NCBI RefSeq assembly: GCF_001298105.1
Contig: NZ_LGJH01000163.1
Span: 1 to 64,000 of the forward strand
Source: Novosphingobium sp. ST904
GTDB taxonomy: Bacteria; Pseudomonadota; Alphaproteobacteria; Sphingomonadales; Sphingomonadaceae
Direction of reading: 5' to 3'
DNA: 64,000 nt
Numbering within the stretch: position 1 is the first letter of the stretch; the number at the start of each line of letters is the position of its first letter. The notes under the pieces are model-generated. The model searched no databases. It saw nothing but the letters and a program-made list of their open reading frames with translations, and was not told the origin of the DNA. Below, one piece after another: positions 1 through 8,487 of this stretch. Made by a program: the position numbers and the translations under genes.

Positions 1-1
1 C

Positions 2-316
2 GGCCAGCTGGCAGAACGCCTGCTACGTCTCGACCTGCTCATCCTCGACGAGCTGGGTTATCTGCCCTTCAGCCCATCGGGCGGAGCCATGCTCTTCCAC
101 CTGCTCAGCAAGCTGTACGAGCGCACCAGCGTCGTCATCACCACCAACCTGAGCTTCAGCGAATGGGCTGGCGTGTTCGGCGATGCCAAGATGACCACCG
201 CGCTGCTCGATCGGCTCACTCACCACTGCCACATCCTGGAAACCGGAAACGACAGCTTCCGCTTCCGTGCCAGCACTGCTGCGCCCAAAGCCAGAAAGGA
301 GAATCCAGCATCTTGA
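2..316 (+). CDS. istB: IS21-like element helper ATPase IstB (C-terminal part)
   Basis: This is the C-terminal third of an AAA+ transposition helper. The reading frame is open from base 2, so the start codon lies upstream of the window. The Walker B region reads LLILDELGYLPFS, followed by the sensor-type stretch VVITTNLSFSEW and the conserved RLTHHCHILETG block near the end, all hallmarks of IstB/DnaC-like proteins of IS21 elements. The protein would load the IstA transposase onto target DNA. Nothing in the visible part is broken; whether the element is complete cannot be judged. Confidence 0.9.
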   Translation, partial: GQLAERLLRLDLLILDELGYLPFSPSGGAMLFHLLSKLYERTSVVITTNLSFSEWAGVFGDAKMTTALLDRLTHHCHILETGNDSFRFRASTAAPKARKENPAS

Positions 317-352
317 ACCTGCCGGGATACGGCAGCACATAACCCATACCCA

Positions 353-405
353 CCCGGGTCAATTCTCAATGGAAACCCCGGGTCACATCTCAGTGGCAAT
401 CAACA
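353..405 (+). repeat. IS21 terminal tandem repeats
   Basis: Two similar copies stand in tandem: CCGGGTCAATTCTCAATGG from 353 and CCGGGTCACATCTCAGTGG from 378. IS21 elements carry such multiple terminal repeats as transposase-binding sites. The second copy runs to the inferred element end at about 405. Confidence 0.7.
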
Positions 406-809
406 AAACCACATTAGGCAAAGATGCGGGCCGCGTGATCGGCGGCCAAGAAAAGTCTATCATTACGATGCGTCTGTCGATCGAGGATACGGTCAGGAAA
501 TCGACCGGACAGATCATCGAACGCAGGATCAAGAACAAGGAGTCTGGCCATTCCGCCCAAGAGCTCGAAGCTCTTCTCGCCGAATTGCTTGAACTTCAAG
601 GAAACCGCTGCGCGCTGACCGGCATTCCGTTCCACTTTCACGGCCCTGACGCCGATAGCAACCTCTTGCCGTCTCCTGACAGAATCGACAGCAGTGGGCA
701 TTACGTCCGAGGGAATATCCAAATCGTTTGCCGCTTCATAAACTTCTGGAAAGGGGCAAGCGACAACGAGGAGTTCAAGGATCTCCTCATGCTTGTAAGG
801 TCCGTGTGA
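406..809 (+). pseudogene. HNH-type endonuclease fragment, 5' end lost at the IS21 junction
   Basis: The frame is open from the insertion sequence into this gene. The gene-like part starts at or before the ATG at 468 and ends with TGA at 807-809. Visible motifs fit a small HNH/recombination-endonuclease-like fold: NRCALTGIPF (Cys and Thr/Gly of the first strand), SPDRIDSSGHYVRGNIQIVC (Asp-Arg-Ile-Asp, then the GN-Q-VC signature) and a final N-x3-K helix. Only one or two Cys and no complete zinc knuckle are seen. About 114 residues remain from the 468 start. It converges on the helicase gene with 22 bases between stop codons. Residual activity is unknown. Confidence 0.6.
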
Positions 810-831
810 TCGCGCGCTTGTCTGCCGACGG

Positions 832-3576
832 TCAGCTTCGGCTAAACAAGGCAGGGTAAGGGTCGGACAACATTGCGTCCGGCACAGGCTTTCTCAAGAA
901 GACCTCCCAGCCAGATCGGTTCAAGTGGATTTCCCTGTCGAAGTCCCCTTGCGTGCATCGATCCATCTTGTCCTCGACTTCATATTTTCGCTCGATGAAG
1001 GAACCGACCTGATCTTCGTCGAAGCTGTCCTTGAGATAGGGATAATTTATTTCCAAGGCGCTCGTGTCGGGCCCCTGCTGCTGCAAGAGGCTGTTCACCT
1101 TCCCAAAGAGACGGTCGACGCGGCCCACACGCTGCTCGTTATCGCCCGGTGTCCATGCGATACCGTAATGATGCACTTTTCTGCATTGCAGGTGCAGATT
1201 CACCCCCTCCTGGAAGACCGAAGTTGCCATCAGTGTGTTCGGATAAAAGGGGCTGTTGAAGCCGAGGATCAGGTGTTGCCGGTGGCTGGATTCGCCGCTT
1301 GCATACCACGCCGGGCTGGAAAGTGTCGTGAGTGTTCGCCACCCCTTGTTCCAAGCATCGACTTCGTGATCGATGATCTTCGTGCAGAGCTGCTCGAAGG
1401 TTGCGATGGCTGAAATAAAGTATTTCAGCAAAAGGGAATCTGGAATTTGCAGGTCTGCAAAATCCAAGAATTTCCGGTAGCGCCGCTGGACATTGGCGTG
1501 CTTTTCCTCGTCGGCAAGACGCTGCTCGAAGGTCACATACCAGCCATAGAGTTCGACGATAACGGGGCTGGCGAAGAGAAATCCGGCTTTGATGTAGTTG
1601 GCAAAATTTTCGGCAATGCGCGGCTGAGCGGTTGCCCAATCAACAAGTATACCCCGCTGTGGCGCGGGCAGGTGATCGAATACTCGACCCCAGATCGTTT
1701 CGATCGGCGCATCGTATTCGCGCTGATCTCCGTCGTGAGGGCGCAATGCATCCAACGCGTCTCGCGGAAATTCGGGCCGTGTTTCCATTCGTTGCATCTG
1801 TGCAGCCTTGGCAAAATCCATGCGCTGCTTGCCCCCCTGCACGAAGTGGTAGTGCCAATGATAGGCACCTGATTGATAGTCAGAGGCGGGTTCTAGGAGC
1901 ATCGAGAAGATGCCGGTTGTTTTGCGCAGATTGAGGCTGAAGCGGGAGCAGTCTGTCGGTGGTGCAGGCGGTCTGCCATCAGCCGCCTTCTTTGTCACAA
2001 ACAGGTCTGCAACTCTGGAACGAAGATAGTCGTGTTCGTCGACACTTTCGCTCTCGCCTTCGATCTCGTCCATCTGGTCGTCGTCGCTATCGATGTCGCG
2101 GCGAGTGCTTGCACCAGTGATTTCGTTGAATACCTCACGCGACCAATTGCTTTTCTTCCATCGAAGACGAGATTCTTCATCCCAGCCGTGGGTGTCCGCA
2201 ATGTGCTTTGCGAGCAATTCGTCGTAACGCTCATTGATGCGCTTCGTGAGCTCTCGGACTGACGGGATGCGTCGCACAAAGACGAGGTGCTTATCTTCAT
2301 GCAGGCAGCGATCTGTGGCCATTTCGAACAGTTCTGATGGCGTACAGAGATTGACGATGCCATCGTATTTGGGGTGATCGGGAGCCGAGCCGAAAAGGCC
2401 GCGAAAATCGCCGCTCATGTCTTGCAGGAGCTGTGTGTCCGCAGCCGCCCTGAAGTCCTTCGAGCGCTCGTCATCCGATCCTTCATTCTCGCTCTGCGCG
2501 TCACGGGCCAGATCACGATGGCCTGCGGATTCGAAACCTTCTAAATAACCATAGAGAGCCCGCCTCTTTTCATCCGCCACACCGCAGTCTTCGATCAGGC
2601 GCTTCTGGTAGAGCGCAAAAAACATCTCATCTTGGGGGTTATCTCCAAATCTGCACGGAGTTGCGATTTCCCGGCGGTATTGGTGCTTTGTATAGCTCGT
2701 GCCCTGACCCTCCATGCGCCGAAACCGGCGAAGCGCGTAGGTGCGCATCAGGTCATCGACTTCCTTCCCTTCAAGTGAGGCCTGGTCGACAAAGTAGGAC
2801 AGGATGTTCGCCACATCACCAAGGCGAGTATGGCTCGGCGTTGCCGTCAGGAGTAGGGTGCGCCGAGCAATTCGACTCTCAGGCTTGCCGAAAAATTCTT
2901 CGGCGGCAGCGACGCGCTGCGATCCACCGCGGCGATTGCGGAAATAATGCGCCTCATCGACGATCATCAGATCGAACCCAGTCCCGCCTGTTGCGGCCAG
3001 AATTCGTTCATGGAGTTTTTTGGCTACTTTCCCCGCAGCTCTAGCCTTGTCGTTGGATGCGTCGGCGCTATCGAGAAGGCCGCTGAGGGCATGGATTGTC
3101 GTTATGTAAAATTGGGTTGGCGCCTTATCTTTGGACCGCTGTTCAATTGCCTCGGTCAATTCCGGCAGGCGATAGTGGGCTCCGATAGGCGGTACGGGTT
3201 TTCCGTCCTTCTTGCTCTTAACGAAGTCATCGGCCTTTACGTAGAGGTCGCGGGCAAAGGACCCAAACTCCTTTTGCCAATGTAAGCAAATATCGCGGTT
3301 TGGCGCGATCACCAGAATCTTTGCGTCGGGCTTCTTTCGCCACAGCAGTGCTGCTACCCCAAGTGCTTCAAAGGTTTTGCCCATGCCGACTTCATCGGCC
3401 AAGAGCGCAACCGGACTTCTTGAAAGCACGCTCCACAAATGAGCGACGCCTTCGGTCTGAAGTGCGGCCATTCCTGTCGGTTGGTCCGGCGCATAAGTCC
3501 ATTCCCCGCTGACCCCGCCGAAGTTGATCCACTTCGCGACGTCCATTGGTTTCAAGCGTCGCCAGAACTCACTCAT
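832..3576 (-). CDS. SF2 / SNF2-like DEAH-box helicase of a nuclease-helicase operon
   Basis: A 914-residue ATP-dependent helicase or translocase. Walker A is ADEVGMGKTFEA (GMGKT near residues 64-68), the DEAH box is in LMIVDEAHYF near residue 206, motif III is LLLTATPSHTRLGD, and motif VI is EQRVGRVDRLFG near residue 812. This layout (DEVGMGKT, late QRVGRxDR) matches SNF2/RapA-like defence helicases rather than RNA helicases. The middle region carries a strongly acidic insert (around residues 495-515). Its ATG at 3574-3576 overlaps the upstream gene's stop by 8 bases (ATGAGTGA), so translation is probably coupled. It would supply the motor for the neighbouring PLD nuclease. No methyltransferase is encoded nearby. 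Confidence 0.85.
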   Translation of the reverse strand: MSEFWRRLKPMDVAKWINFGGVSGEWTYAPDQPTGMAALQTEGVAHLWSVLSRSPVALLADEVGMGKTFEALGVAALLWRKKPDAKILVIAPNRDICLHWQKEFGSFARDLYVKADDFVKSKKDGKPVPPIGAHYRLPELTEAIEQRSKDKAPTQFYITTIHALSGLLDSADASNDKARAAGKVAKKLHERILAATGGTGFDLMIVDEAHYFRNRRGGSQRVAAAEEFFGKPESRIARRTLLLTATPSHTRLGDVANILSYFVDQASLEGKEVDDLMRTYALRRFRRMEGQGTSYTKHQYRREIATPCRFGDNPQDEMFFALYQKRLIEDCGVADEKRRALYGYLEGFESAGHRDLARDAQSENEGSDDERSKDFRAAADTQLLQDMSGDFRGLFGSAPDHPKYDGIVNLCTPSELFEMATDRCLHEDKHLVFVRRIPSVRELTKRINERYDELLAKHIADTHGWDEESRLRWKKSNWSREVFNEITGASTRRDIDSDDDQMDEIEGESESVDEHDYLRSRVADLFVTKKAADGRPPAPPTDCSRFSLNLRKTTGIFSMLLEPASDYQSGAYHWHYHFVQGGKQRMDFAKAAQMQRMETRPEFPRDALDALRPHDGDQREYDAPIETIWGRVFDHLPAPQRGILVDWATAQPRIAENFANYIKAGFLFASPVIVELYGWYVTFEQRLADEEKHANVQRRYRKFLDFADLQIPDSLLLKYFISAIATFEQLCTKIIDHEVDAWNKGWRTLTTLSSPAWYASGESSHRQHLILGFNSPFYPNTLMATSVFQEGVNLHLQCRKVHHYGIAWTPGDNEQRVGRVDRLFGKVNSLLQQQGPDTSALEINYPYLKDSFDEDQVGSFIERKYEVEDKMDRCTQGDFDREIHLNRSGWEVFLRKPVPDAMLSDPYPALFSRS

Positions 3577-5518
3577 ATGCTGCCTGCGCCCTTACCAGTG
3601 TGACATATTCTGCGGAGACCCCGTTCGGGGATTTGGGCACCGACATTGCTATGCTGTTCCATCGTGATTTGGGCGCCGGGGTATAGTTTGGCTCGCGACG
3701 TTTGTAGCCGTGAAGTAGCTTGCGACGCCGGTCTTGAGCCAAGGCGCAAACGGTCGCGACTTCATTCGCGAGGAACCAATTGAACACCGAGCGCTCCTCG
3801 GTTTGGATGGTTTCGCCAGCCTTTTCGACCAATTCGAGTAGACATCCAGGCGCTACGAAGACCTGCTTTTCCAACTGCTCCAGTTTGTCCACTGCAGAAT
3901 ACCGTTGGCGATAATCATGCATGGCTTTGAAAAGACGGAAATAGCTAATCGAACTGTGCTCGGAAATTTCTCGTTGGAGTAGCTCTGAGCCCAAGTCCGG
4001 TTGAGCGGGAGTGTCGTCAGGAAAGCTGTCGTTGTCGTCAGGACCTCGAAGGGGAAGGTCAGTAAGCGATCCCGGATCATCCCCAAGCAACAAGGCTTCC
4101 AGGAGATCATTCAAGTTGTTGAATATCTGAGCCCTGCGGGACTTCAGGTTAGTTTCACCGACGATGCCGCAATGAACCTCTTTCCCGTCGTGGTGTACAC
4201 GAAAGATTCGATCTCTAAGCAGCACGCTGTCATTCACACGAATTTGCGCCGGTTGCACGGGGTCGCCGCTGCGGGCCCACTTCAATGGCAGTAGCGCATC
4301 TACGCCGGGCAGTCGGACAGAGTATCCCTCGCGCCCCTCATTTCCTGCCATCCACGCACCCGAAAACGTGTAGACCTGTGCATGCCAATCGAAGGTTACG
4401 TGCAGATCAAAGGGTGGCAGATCGGCGGGATTAAGTGCTTCCTCGGCTAGGAGCTCATCCGACGCGCAATCCTCCTCGCTCAGCGCCAGTACTTTGCCAT
4501 GCATGAGACGCCAGTCACTCGCATCTTCGATGATGATGCCTGCTTCAATGTTGTTGTCTCGGCTCCATTTTCCCCGGTCGTCGCAAAGGCTGTTGGAGCC
4601 GGGTGCAGTGAAGTTCCACGAGCCAACAGCCAAGGCCTTGCCGACCTTCCAGATCTTCGCATGACATAAATCAGTTCTGTGGTCGCGTTCGACTGGGCTA
4701 TCATAGAACGTCAGATGCCCACGCCCGATCAACTCCCCTAGTTCCTTGCTCCATTGAGTTCTGAGGAATTTGTTCTGGATCCGATCGGGCACCAAATGGA
4801 CACGCAGGTCACTGGTCGCCGTTGAAGTTTGCAGCTTGCCGATAAAGCTGGCGAGGTCGCTAGGCAGATATGGCGACCAGACGACGATGTCTGACGCCGA
4901 CGATCCGTCGAATAGTTGCGCTGCGAATGATTGGTTCTGGAGGCTATGGACAAACCGCCATTTCTCCTTGGTCTTGGCAAACTTTCGGCGCTCGGGGAGT
5001 TTGCCACCACCGTCCTGAATGTCGCTGGCATCCCAAAGCCGCTCGAAAAACCTCCGGAGTTCTCGATAGTTACTGAGGCTTTCAACCCCACGGAATACGA
5101 ACGCTTCCAGATTTCGGCCCCAGCCGGACAGCGTGAGATTGGCGCTACCTGCGCCGATGATGCGCCGACCTTTGTCGTCCTCAAGGTAGATGACTTTGGG
5201 ATGAAAAAGACTGCGTTCGCCGAACCGCTCCGACAAGCGGTCGGGACGGACTGCGTGTATGGGAACGCATGTCCTCTTGATGCGGTTGGTGTCGATGAAC
5301 CGCGGATCGCAAAAGACTCTGAGATCAATGCCTTGATCCGTGAGTTCCTGCTGTAGCTGCTCGAACTCGATCCGGTTTCGTGGAGGTTCGGCACCTAACA
5401 CCGCAGGCAGGACAAATGTCTCGAGAAACTCAATGTCCAGGTTGAAAGTGGTGAACCATGCTCGGCGCAAGGGACCCATGCCGGTCACCTTGCGCTTCAA
5501 CTCCTGCAGGAGTTTCAT
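3569..5518 (-). CDS. Phospholipase D-like (HKD) nuclease
   Basis: A 649-residue protein with two HKD half-sites. The first is LFHPKVIYLED (His106, Lys108) followed by GAGSANLTLSGW; the second is LCHAKIWKV (His286, Lys288) followed by AVGSWNFTAPG. Paired HxK...N motifs of this kind build one PLD active site, which in bacterial defence and restriction proteins cuts DNA. The C-terminal half (about residues 330-649) has no motif I recognise and may bind DNA or partners. The gene lies between an unrecognised protein and a helicase, overlapping both (ATGA upstream, 8 bases downstream). This resembles the PLD-plus-helicase logic of DISARM and NgoAVII-type systems without their other genes. Confidence 0.8.
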   Translation of the reverse strand: MKLLQELKRKVTGMGPLRRAWFTTFNLDIEFLETFVLPAVLGAEPPRNRIEFEQLQQELTDQGIDLRVFCDPRFIDTNRIKRTCVPIHAVRPDRLSERFGERSLFHPKVIYLEDDKGRRIIGAGSANLTLSGWGRNLEAFVFRGVESLSNYRELRRFFERLWDASDIQDGGGKLPERRKFAKTKEKWRFVHSLQNQSFAAQLFDGSSASDIVVWSPYLPSDLASFIGKLQTSTATSDLRVHLVPDRIQNKFLRTQWSKELGELIGRGHLTFYDSPVERDHRTDLCHAKIWKVGKALAVGSWNFTAPGSNSLCDDRGKWSRDNNIEAGIIIEDASDWRLMHGKVLALSEEDCASDELLAEEALNPADLPPFDLHVTFDWHAQVYTFSGAWMAGNEGREGYSVRLPGVDALLPLKWARSGDPVQPAQIRVNDSVLLRDRIFRVHHDGKEVHCGIVGETNLKSRRAQIFNNLNDLLEALLLGDDPGSLTDLPLRGPDDNDSFPDDTPAQPDLGSELLQREISEHSSISYFRLFKAMHDYRQRYSAVDKLEQLEKQVFVAPGCLLELVEKAGETIQTEERSVFNWFLANEVATVCALAQDRRRKLLHGYKRREPNYTPAPKSRWNSIAMSVPKSPNGVSAEYVTLVRAQAAYE

Positions 5519-6897
5519 GCGACCGCTCCACGCAGGCCGTTCACGAAGCTACTGAACTGGGGGAGATAATAACTGTTGAGCCATGAACCAGGCGCACGGC
5601 TGTCGGGCTCGGGCAGAGAGACAGTTCGCGCGTGGACATTGATGGTGCCGTCGCTGCTGACATTAAGCCATGAAACCTGGCCGCGGGATTGCATCACTGA
5701 GCCATGGTAATTCGCAATTTCGCGAATTTGATCGTCGAGACTATCAGCGTTTGCAGCTTTCAGAAGTTGCTTGAGACGCTTTGCCCCCTCCGTGCCCTTA
5801 ATGGCTGGCAGATCCGCATAGTCAGAAACCGCAGCGGATACGCGTGGCAATCGCGTTGCGTCCCTGCCGAAGTTTGCCCATGCGTTCGCAACGTCATCGG
5901 TTGATTGAGTTCGCCGAGATGCCATGAGAGTGAATAGCAGCGAGCAATCTGCCAAGAACGGCTCCAGGTGCACAATGTGCTCGAGCTTGACCTTCTCTCC
6001 GGGCGCTAGGTCATGCGAAAGTGCCTGCTCAATTGCCTCCTGCGGCGAGAGATCGTCTGTTTCTTCGAGAACATCGAAAATCGCACCGGCCGCGCCTTGA
6101 TTGAGCTCTGTCTGTAAAAGCCAAAAGTCTTTTGCGTAACTTCCCACTGCTTGAGGCGAGGCAAATGCTCGAGCGTATGCTCGGGTCAAATCTGCTGGGA
6201 CATCAGCAAATGGAAGTTTCCCGCCTTGGATCGGTTGGGAGACGCATTCCTTGAGAAAGTCGGATGCCTTGCGTTCAACCTTGCTAAGCAAGCTCTTCGG
6301 CTGGCCGATTATGAGCCTTTCGGCATCAGCCCACCGGCTTTGAAATGCTGGCTTATGATAGTGATAATTGCCATCGAAGAAGCCCATTTCCATTAGCGGT
6401 GTTTTATAACGACCACTGACTCCTAGGCCGAGCTGCCGGACCAGGATTTGCCCGGCAGGTTCATGAGTAAAGATAAGTGCCGGCGGGCGATCTTCATTCG
6501 CCCACAGTCGCCGCGCGTTTAAGATCCCAAGGATTCCTGTCGATTCCACATCCTGTGATTTCTCATGACGCAGGAGTGAGAAGACGAAGACATTTTCGAG
6601 GAAAATCAGGCATGCCTGCTTGAAATTCAGGCTGTCCTTGCTCTGATATTGCCGCGCCAGCGCATGACTGAGACGGGCGTCCTCATCGTCATCTTCGATC
6701 AGCGTCTTCACCAAGTAGTGATGAAAGAGATTGAGGGTGAAATTTCTGACATCGTTCGAAATGGAGTTTATCCTGTTTCGAAAAACCTGTCTGCCGAATG
6801 CCGACCAAATTATGAGCGTGCCGATGGGGTCAATGTATGAATCGGACGAAAGGGAGTCGTCGTATTCGGTGAGTACGCGATCTAAAAAGTGCGCCAT
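5515..6897 (-). CDS. Unrecognised protein, first gene of the helicase-PLD operon
   Basis: A 460-residue protein that I do not recognise. It has no signal peptide or membrane segment, is mostly helical-looking, and shows no nucleotide-binding or nuclease motif. An N-terminal block with aromatic residues and histidines (LFHHYLVKTL, then GNYHYHKPAFQSRW near residues 195-210) and a C-terminal SWLNVSSDGTINV stretch are distinctive. It begins the minus-strand operon, and its stop overlaps the PLD gene start by four bases. Its position suggests a specificity, sensor or adaptor subunit for the nuclease and helicase. That is inference from context only. Confidence 0.7.
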   Translation of the reverse strand: MAHFLDRVLTEYDDSLSSDSYIDPIGTLIIWSAFGRQVFRNRINSISNDVRNFTLNLFHHYLVKTLIEDDDEDARLSHALARQYQSKDSLNFKQACLIFLENVFVFSLLRHEKSQDVESTGILGILNARRLWANEDRPPALIFTHEPAGQILVRQLGLGVSGRYKTPLMEMGFFDGNYHYHKPAFQSRWADAERLIIGQPKSLLSKVERKASDFLKECVSQPIQGGKLPFADVPADLTRAYARAFASPQAVGSYAKDFWLLQTELNQGAAGAIFDVLEETDDLSPQEAIEQALSHDLAPGEKVKLEHIVHLEPFLADCSLLFTLMASRRTQSTDDVANAWANFGRDATRLPRVSAAVSDYADLPAIKGTEGAKRLKQLLKAANADSLDDQIREIANYHGSVMQSRGQVSWLNVSSDGTINVHARTVSLPEPDSRAPGSWLNSYYLPQFSSFVNGLRGAVA

Positions 6898-7141
6898 TTG
6901 ATTTCTTAGCTCGCGCCTTCAACGGGTTCATGGTTGGGGTGGAAAAAGGCTTGTCGAAAAGCGCAGATTGGTAGCTTACGTGTTAGGGCATTTGACCAAG
7001 GGTACCTCGGATCTCATTTTCAAACTGTGAAGCACATACATCGGCTATCTGGTGCTCTTGCAAGAAGGAATGAGGGCTCTCTTGGCGCAATCGTTTCAAG
7101 GTGCGACCGCTTTTGACGTATCGGGATAAGAGGCATGGCGC
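6898..7141. promoter_or_regulatory. Divergent intergenic region between the two defence-like blocks
   Basis: These 244 bases separate the start of the minus-strand PLD-helicase operon from the first plus-strand gene at 7142, so both promoters should lie here. I see no convincing -35/-10 pair or palindrome, and the short open frames within it have no ribosome-binding site. A Shine-Dalgarno-like AAGAGG precedes the ATG at 7142. Confidence 0.4.
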
Positions 7142-7789
7142 ATGAGAAAACCTGATTCTGTTGCGGCGCTGACCCAACTTGGGCGTGTTCGCCTATCCAA
7201 GTCATTCTTTATGCGCGATTTCCTGTTCTCTGACATCGCCGCGTTTCATGGGCTGAGCAACGTGCCTGATGACCCTGACCTGGCGATCGCGGCAGGAAGC
7301 AGGCTCTGCGAAGAACTGCTTGAACCGTTGCAGGATCGGTTTGGCCGCATCGCTGTTCGATCAGCCTTTCGCTCGTGCGAAGTCAACGGGTTGGGCAATG
7401 AGATGCAAGCTGCGGGGAAGGGCGGGTACAATTGTGCTTCTAACGAAGCCAATTTTGCCGGGCACATTTGGGATCGACGCGATGCCAAAGGCAGGATGGG
7501 TGCCACGGCGTGTGTCGCCGTTCCAGCATTTTGGGACGCATTCCAGGCAGAGGGGGATTGGCGCAAGCTTGCCTGGTGGATCCACGATCACTTGCCCTAT
7601 TCGAGCCTCTATTTCTTCTCGAAGTTCTGGGCCGTTAACATCGCCTGGCGCGAGGAGCCAGAGCGACGGATCGACAGCTACACCTATCCCAAGGGCTGTT
7701 TGACCAAGGTGGGCATGCCAAACAATTCTGGATCACACGAGCAGGAGTGGTCCGGCATCGAGGCAGCAATGGTGCGCGGATTTGCGTGA
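7142..7789 (+). CDS. Peptidase M15 / Hedgehog-fold-like protein
   Basis: A 215-residue cytoplasmic-looking protein (no signal peptide). The opening LSKSFFMRDFLFSDIA, then AVRSAFRS, then GHIWDRRDAKG and later WWIHDHLPYS resemble the layout of M15 DD-carboxypeptidase / hedgehog-fold proteins, where Arg of SxFRS and His/Asp residues line a zinc site. The canonical SxHxxGxAxD motif is not exact, so catalysis is uncertain. It is the first gene of a plus-strand run and ends 13 bases before the next gene. AAGAGG lies about nine bases before the ATG. A cell-wall enzyme without an export signal in a defence island could instead be a lysis effector. That is speculation. Confidence 0.5.
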   Translation: MRKPDSVAALTQLGRVRLSKSFFMRDFLFSDIAAFHGLSNVPDDPDLAIAAGSRLCEELLEPLQDRFGRIAVRSAFRSCEVNGLGNEMQAAGKGGYNCASNEANFAGHIWDRRDAKGRMGATACVAVPAFWDAFQAEGDWRKLAWWIHDHLPYSSLYFFSKFWAVNIAWREEPERRIDSYTYPKGCLTKVGMPNNSGSHEQEWSGIEAAMVRGFA

Positions 7790-7802
7790 AGGGGCACCCG
7801 GC

Positions 7803-8459
7803 ATGACGATTCCAGGCCAGCTAATCACCGCCGTCGATATGGCCGTTGCGAGCGGAATAGATCCGAAGCGCTTTCGAGCTGCCCTTCGCGCTGCAAGTCT
7901 CAATTGGCATCCGCACAACGGACGTTGGGAAGTCGTACGAGGGAGCGATCAGCATCGAGACATGGAACGGGTCATGGCCCGGCTATGCGGAGGGAGTGTC
8001 AGGCTTCGATCGACGTTGAAGACTGTACAAGGCGGTTCCCTGGCCGCACTTCGCGACGAGCATTACGTGCTGGATCTCTGCGACGCAGTTCTCGGGCTGA
8101 AGGCCGTCCGGCAGCACTGCTTTGAGTTTCTCACCGGAGATCCAGATCGGCGTGCTCGCCGGAAGCCATTACCTGTCGATGGATTCTATCCTGCTCTTGG
8201 CCTCGTGGTGGAATATCATGAGCGACAACACCGCGAACGTGTCGGCTTCTTCGACGATAAGCCAACGGTTTCCGGCATTCCTCGGGGCGAACAACGCCGA
8301 CGATATGATGAGCGCCGCGCCGATTTGCTGCCGCGGCATGGCTACAGTTTAGTCGTCTTCGAGGTAGCTGAATTCGCACACGATAGAGCCAAGCGCCTGC
8401 TCAGGACCCCTGAAGATCAGGAGGTTATCAGCCGCCGCCTTTCAAGTTTTATCGGCTGA
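7803..8459 (+). CDS. PD-(D/E)XK-like nuclease-fold protein
   Basis: A 218-residue protein if started at ATG 7803, which has AAGGGG nine bases upstream; a start at 7782 overlapping the previous gene is less likely. The N-terminal 60 residues look like a DNA-binding helical domain. The C-terminal half reads LPVDGFYPALGLVVEYHERQH, then an Arg-rich segment (GEQRRRYDERRADLLPRHGY) and LVVFEVAEF. An Asp in VDG, then Glu in VVEY plus following charged residues, fits a compact restriction-endonuclease or Vsr-like core, though the exact ExK is not present. It is probably co-transcribed with the M15-like gene. Nuclease activity is inferred from fold pattern only. Confidence 0.5.
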   Translation: MTIPGQLITAVDMAVASGIDPKRFRAALRAASLNWHPHNGRWEVVRGSDQHRDMERVMARLCGGSVRLRSTLKTVQGGSLAALRDEHYVLDLCDAVLGLKAVRQHCFEFLTGDPDRRARRKPLPVDGFYPALGLVVEYHERQHRERVGFFDDKPTVSGIPRGEQRRRYDERRADLLPRHGYSLVVFEVAEFAHDRAKRLLRTPEDQEVISRRLSSFIG

Positions 8460-8487
8460 TTAATGCATATCAGGGCAATGGTGCAAA

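Larger units (their letters stand above)
1..405 (+). mobile_element. IS21-family insertion sequence, 3' end only
   Basis: The window opens inside an insertion sequence: the tail of its istB gene, then a noncoding end with two copies of a terminal repeat. The outer boundary is placed near 405, where the sequence reads CAGTGGCAATCAACA, a typical IS21-family terminus ending in CA. The istA gene and the other end lie outside the window. The element abuts a nuclease gene fragment, so it probably caused that truncation. The boundary is read by eye and could be off by a few bases. Confidence 0.8.
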
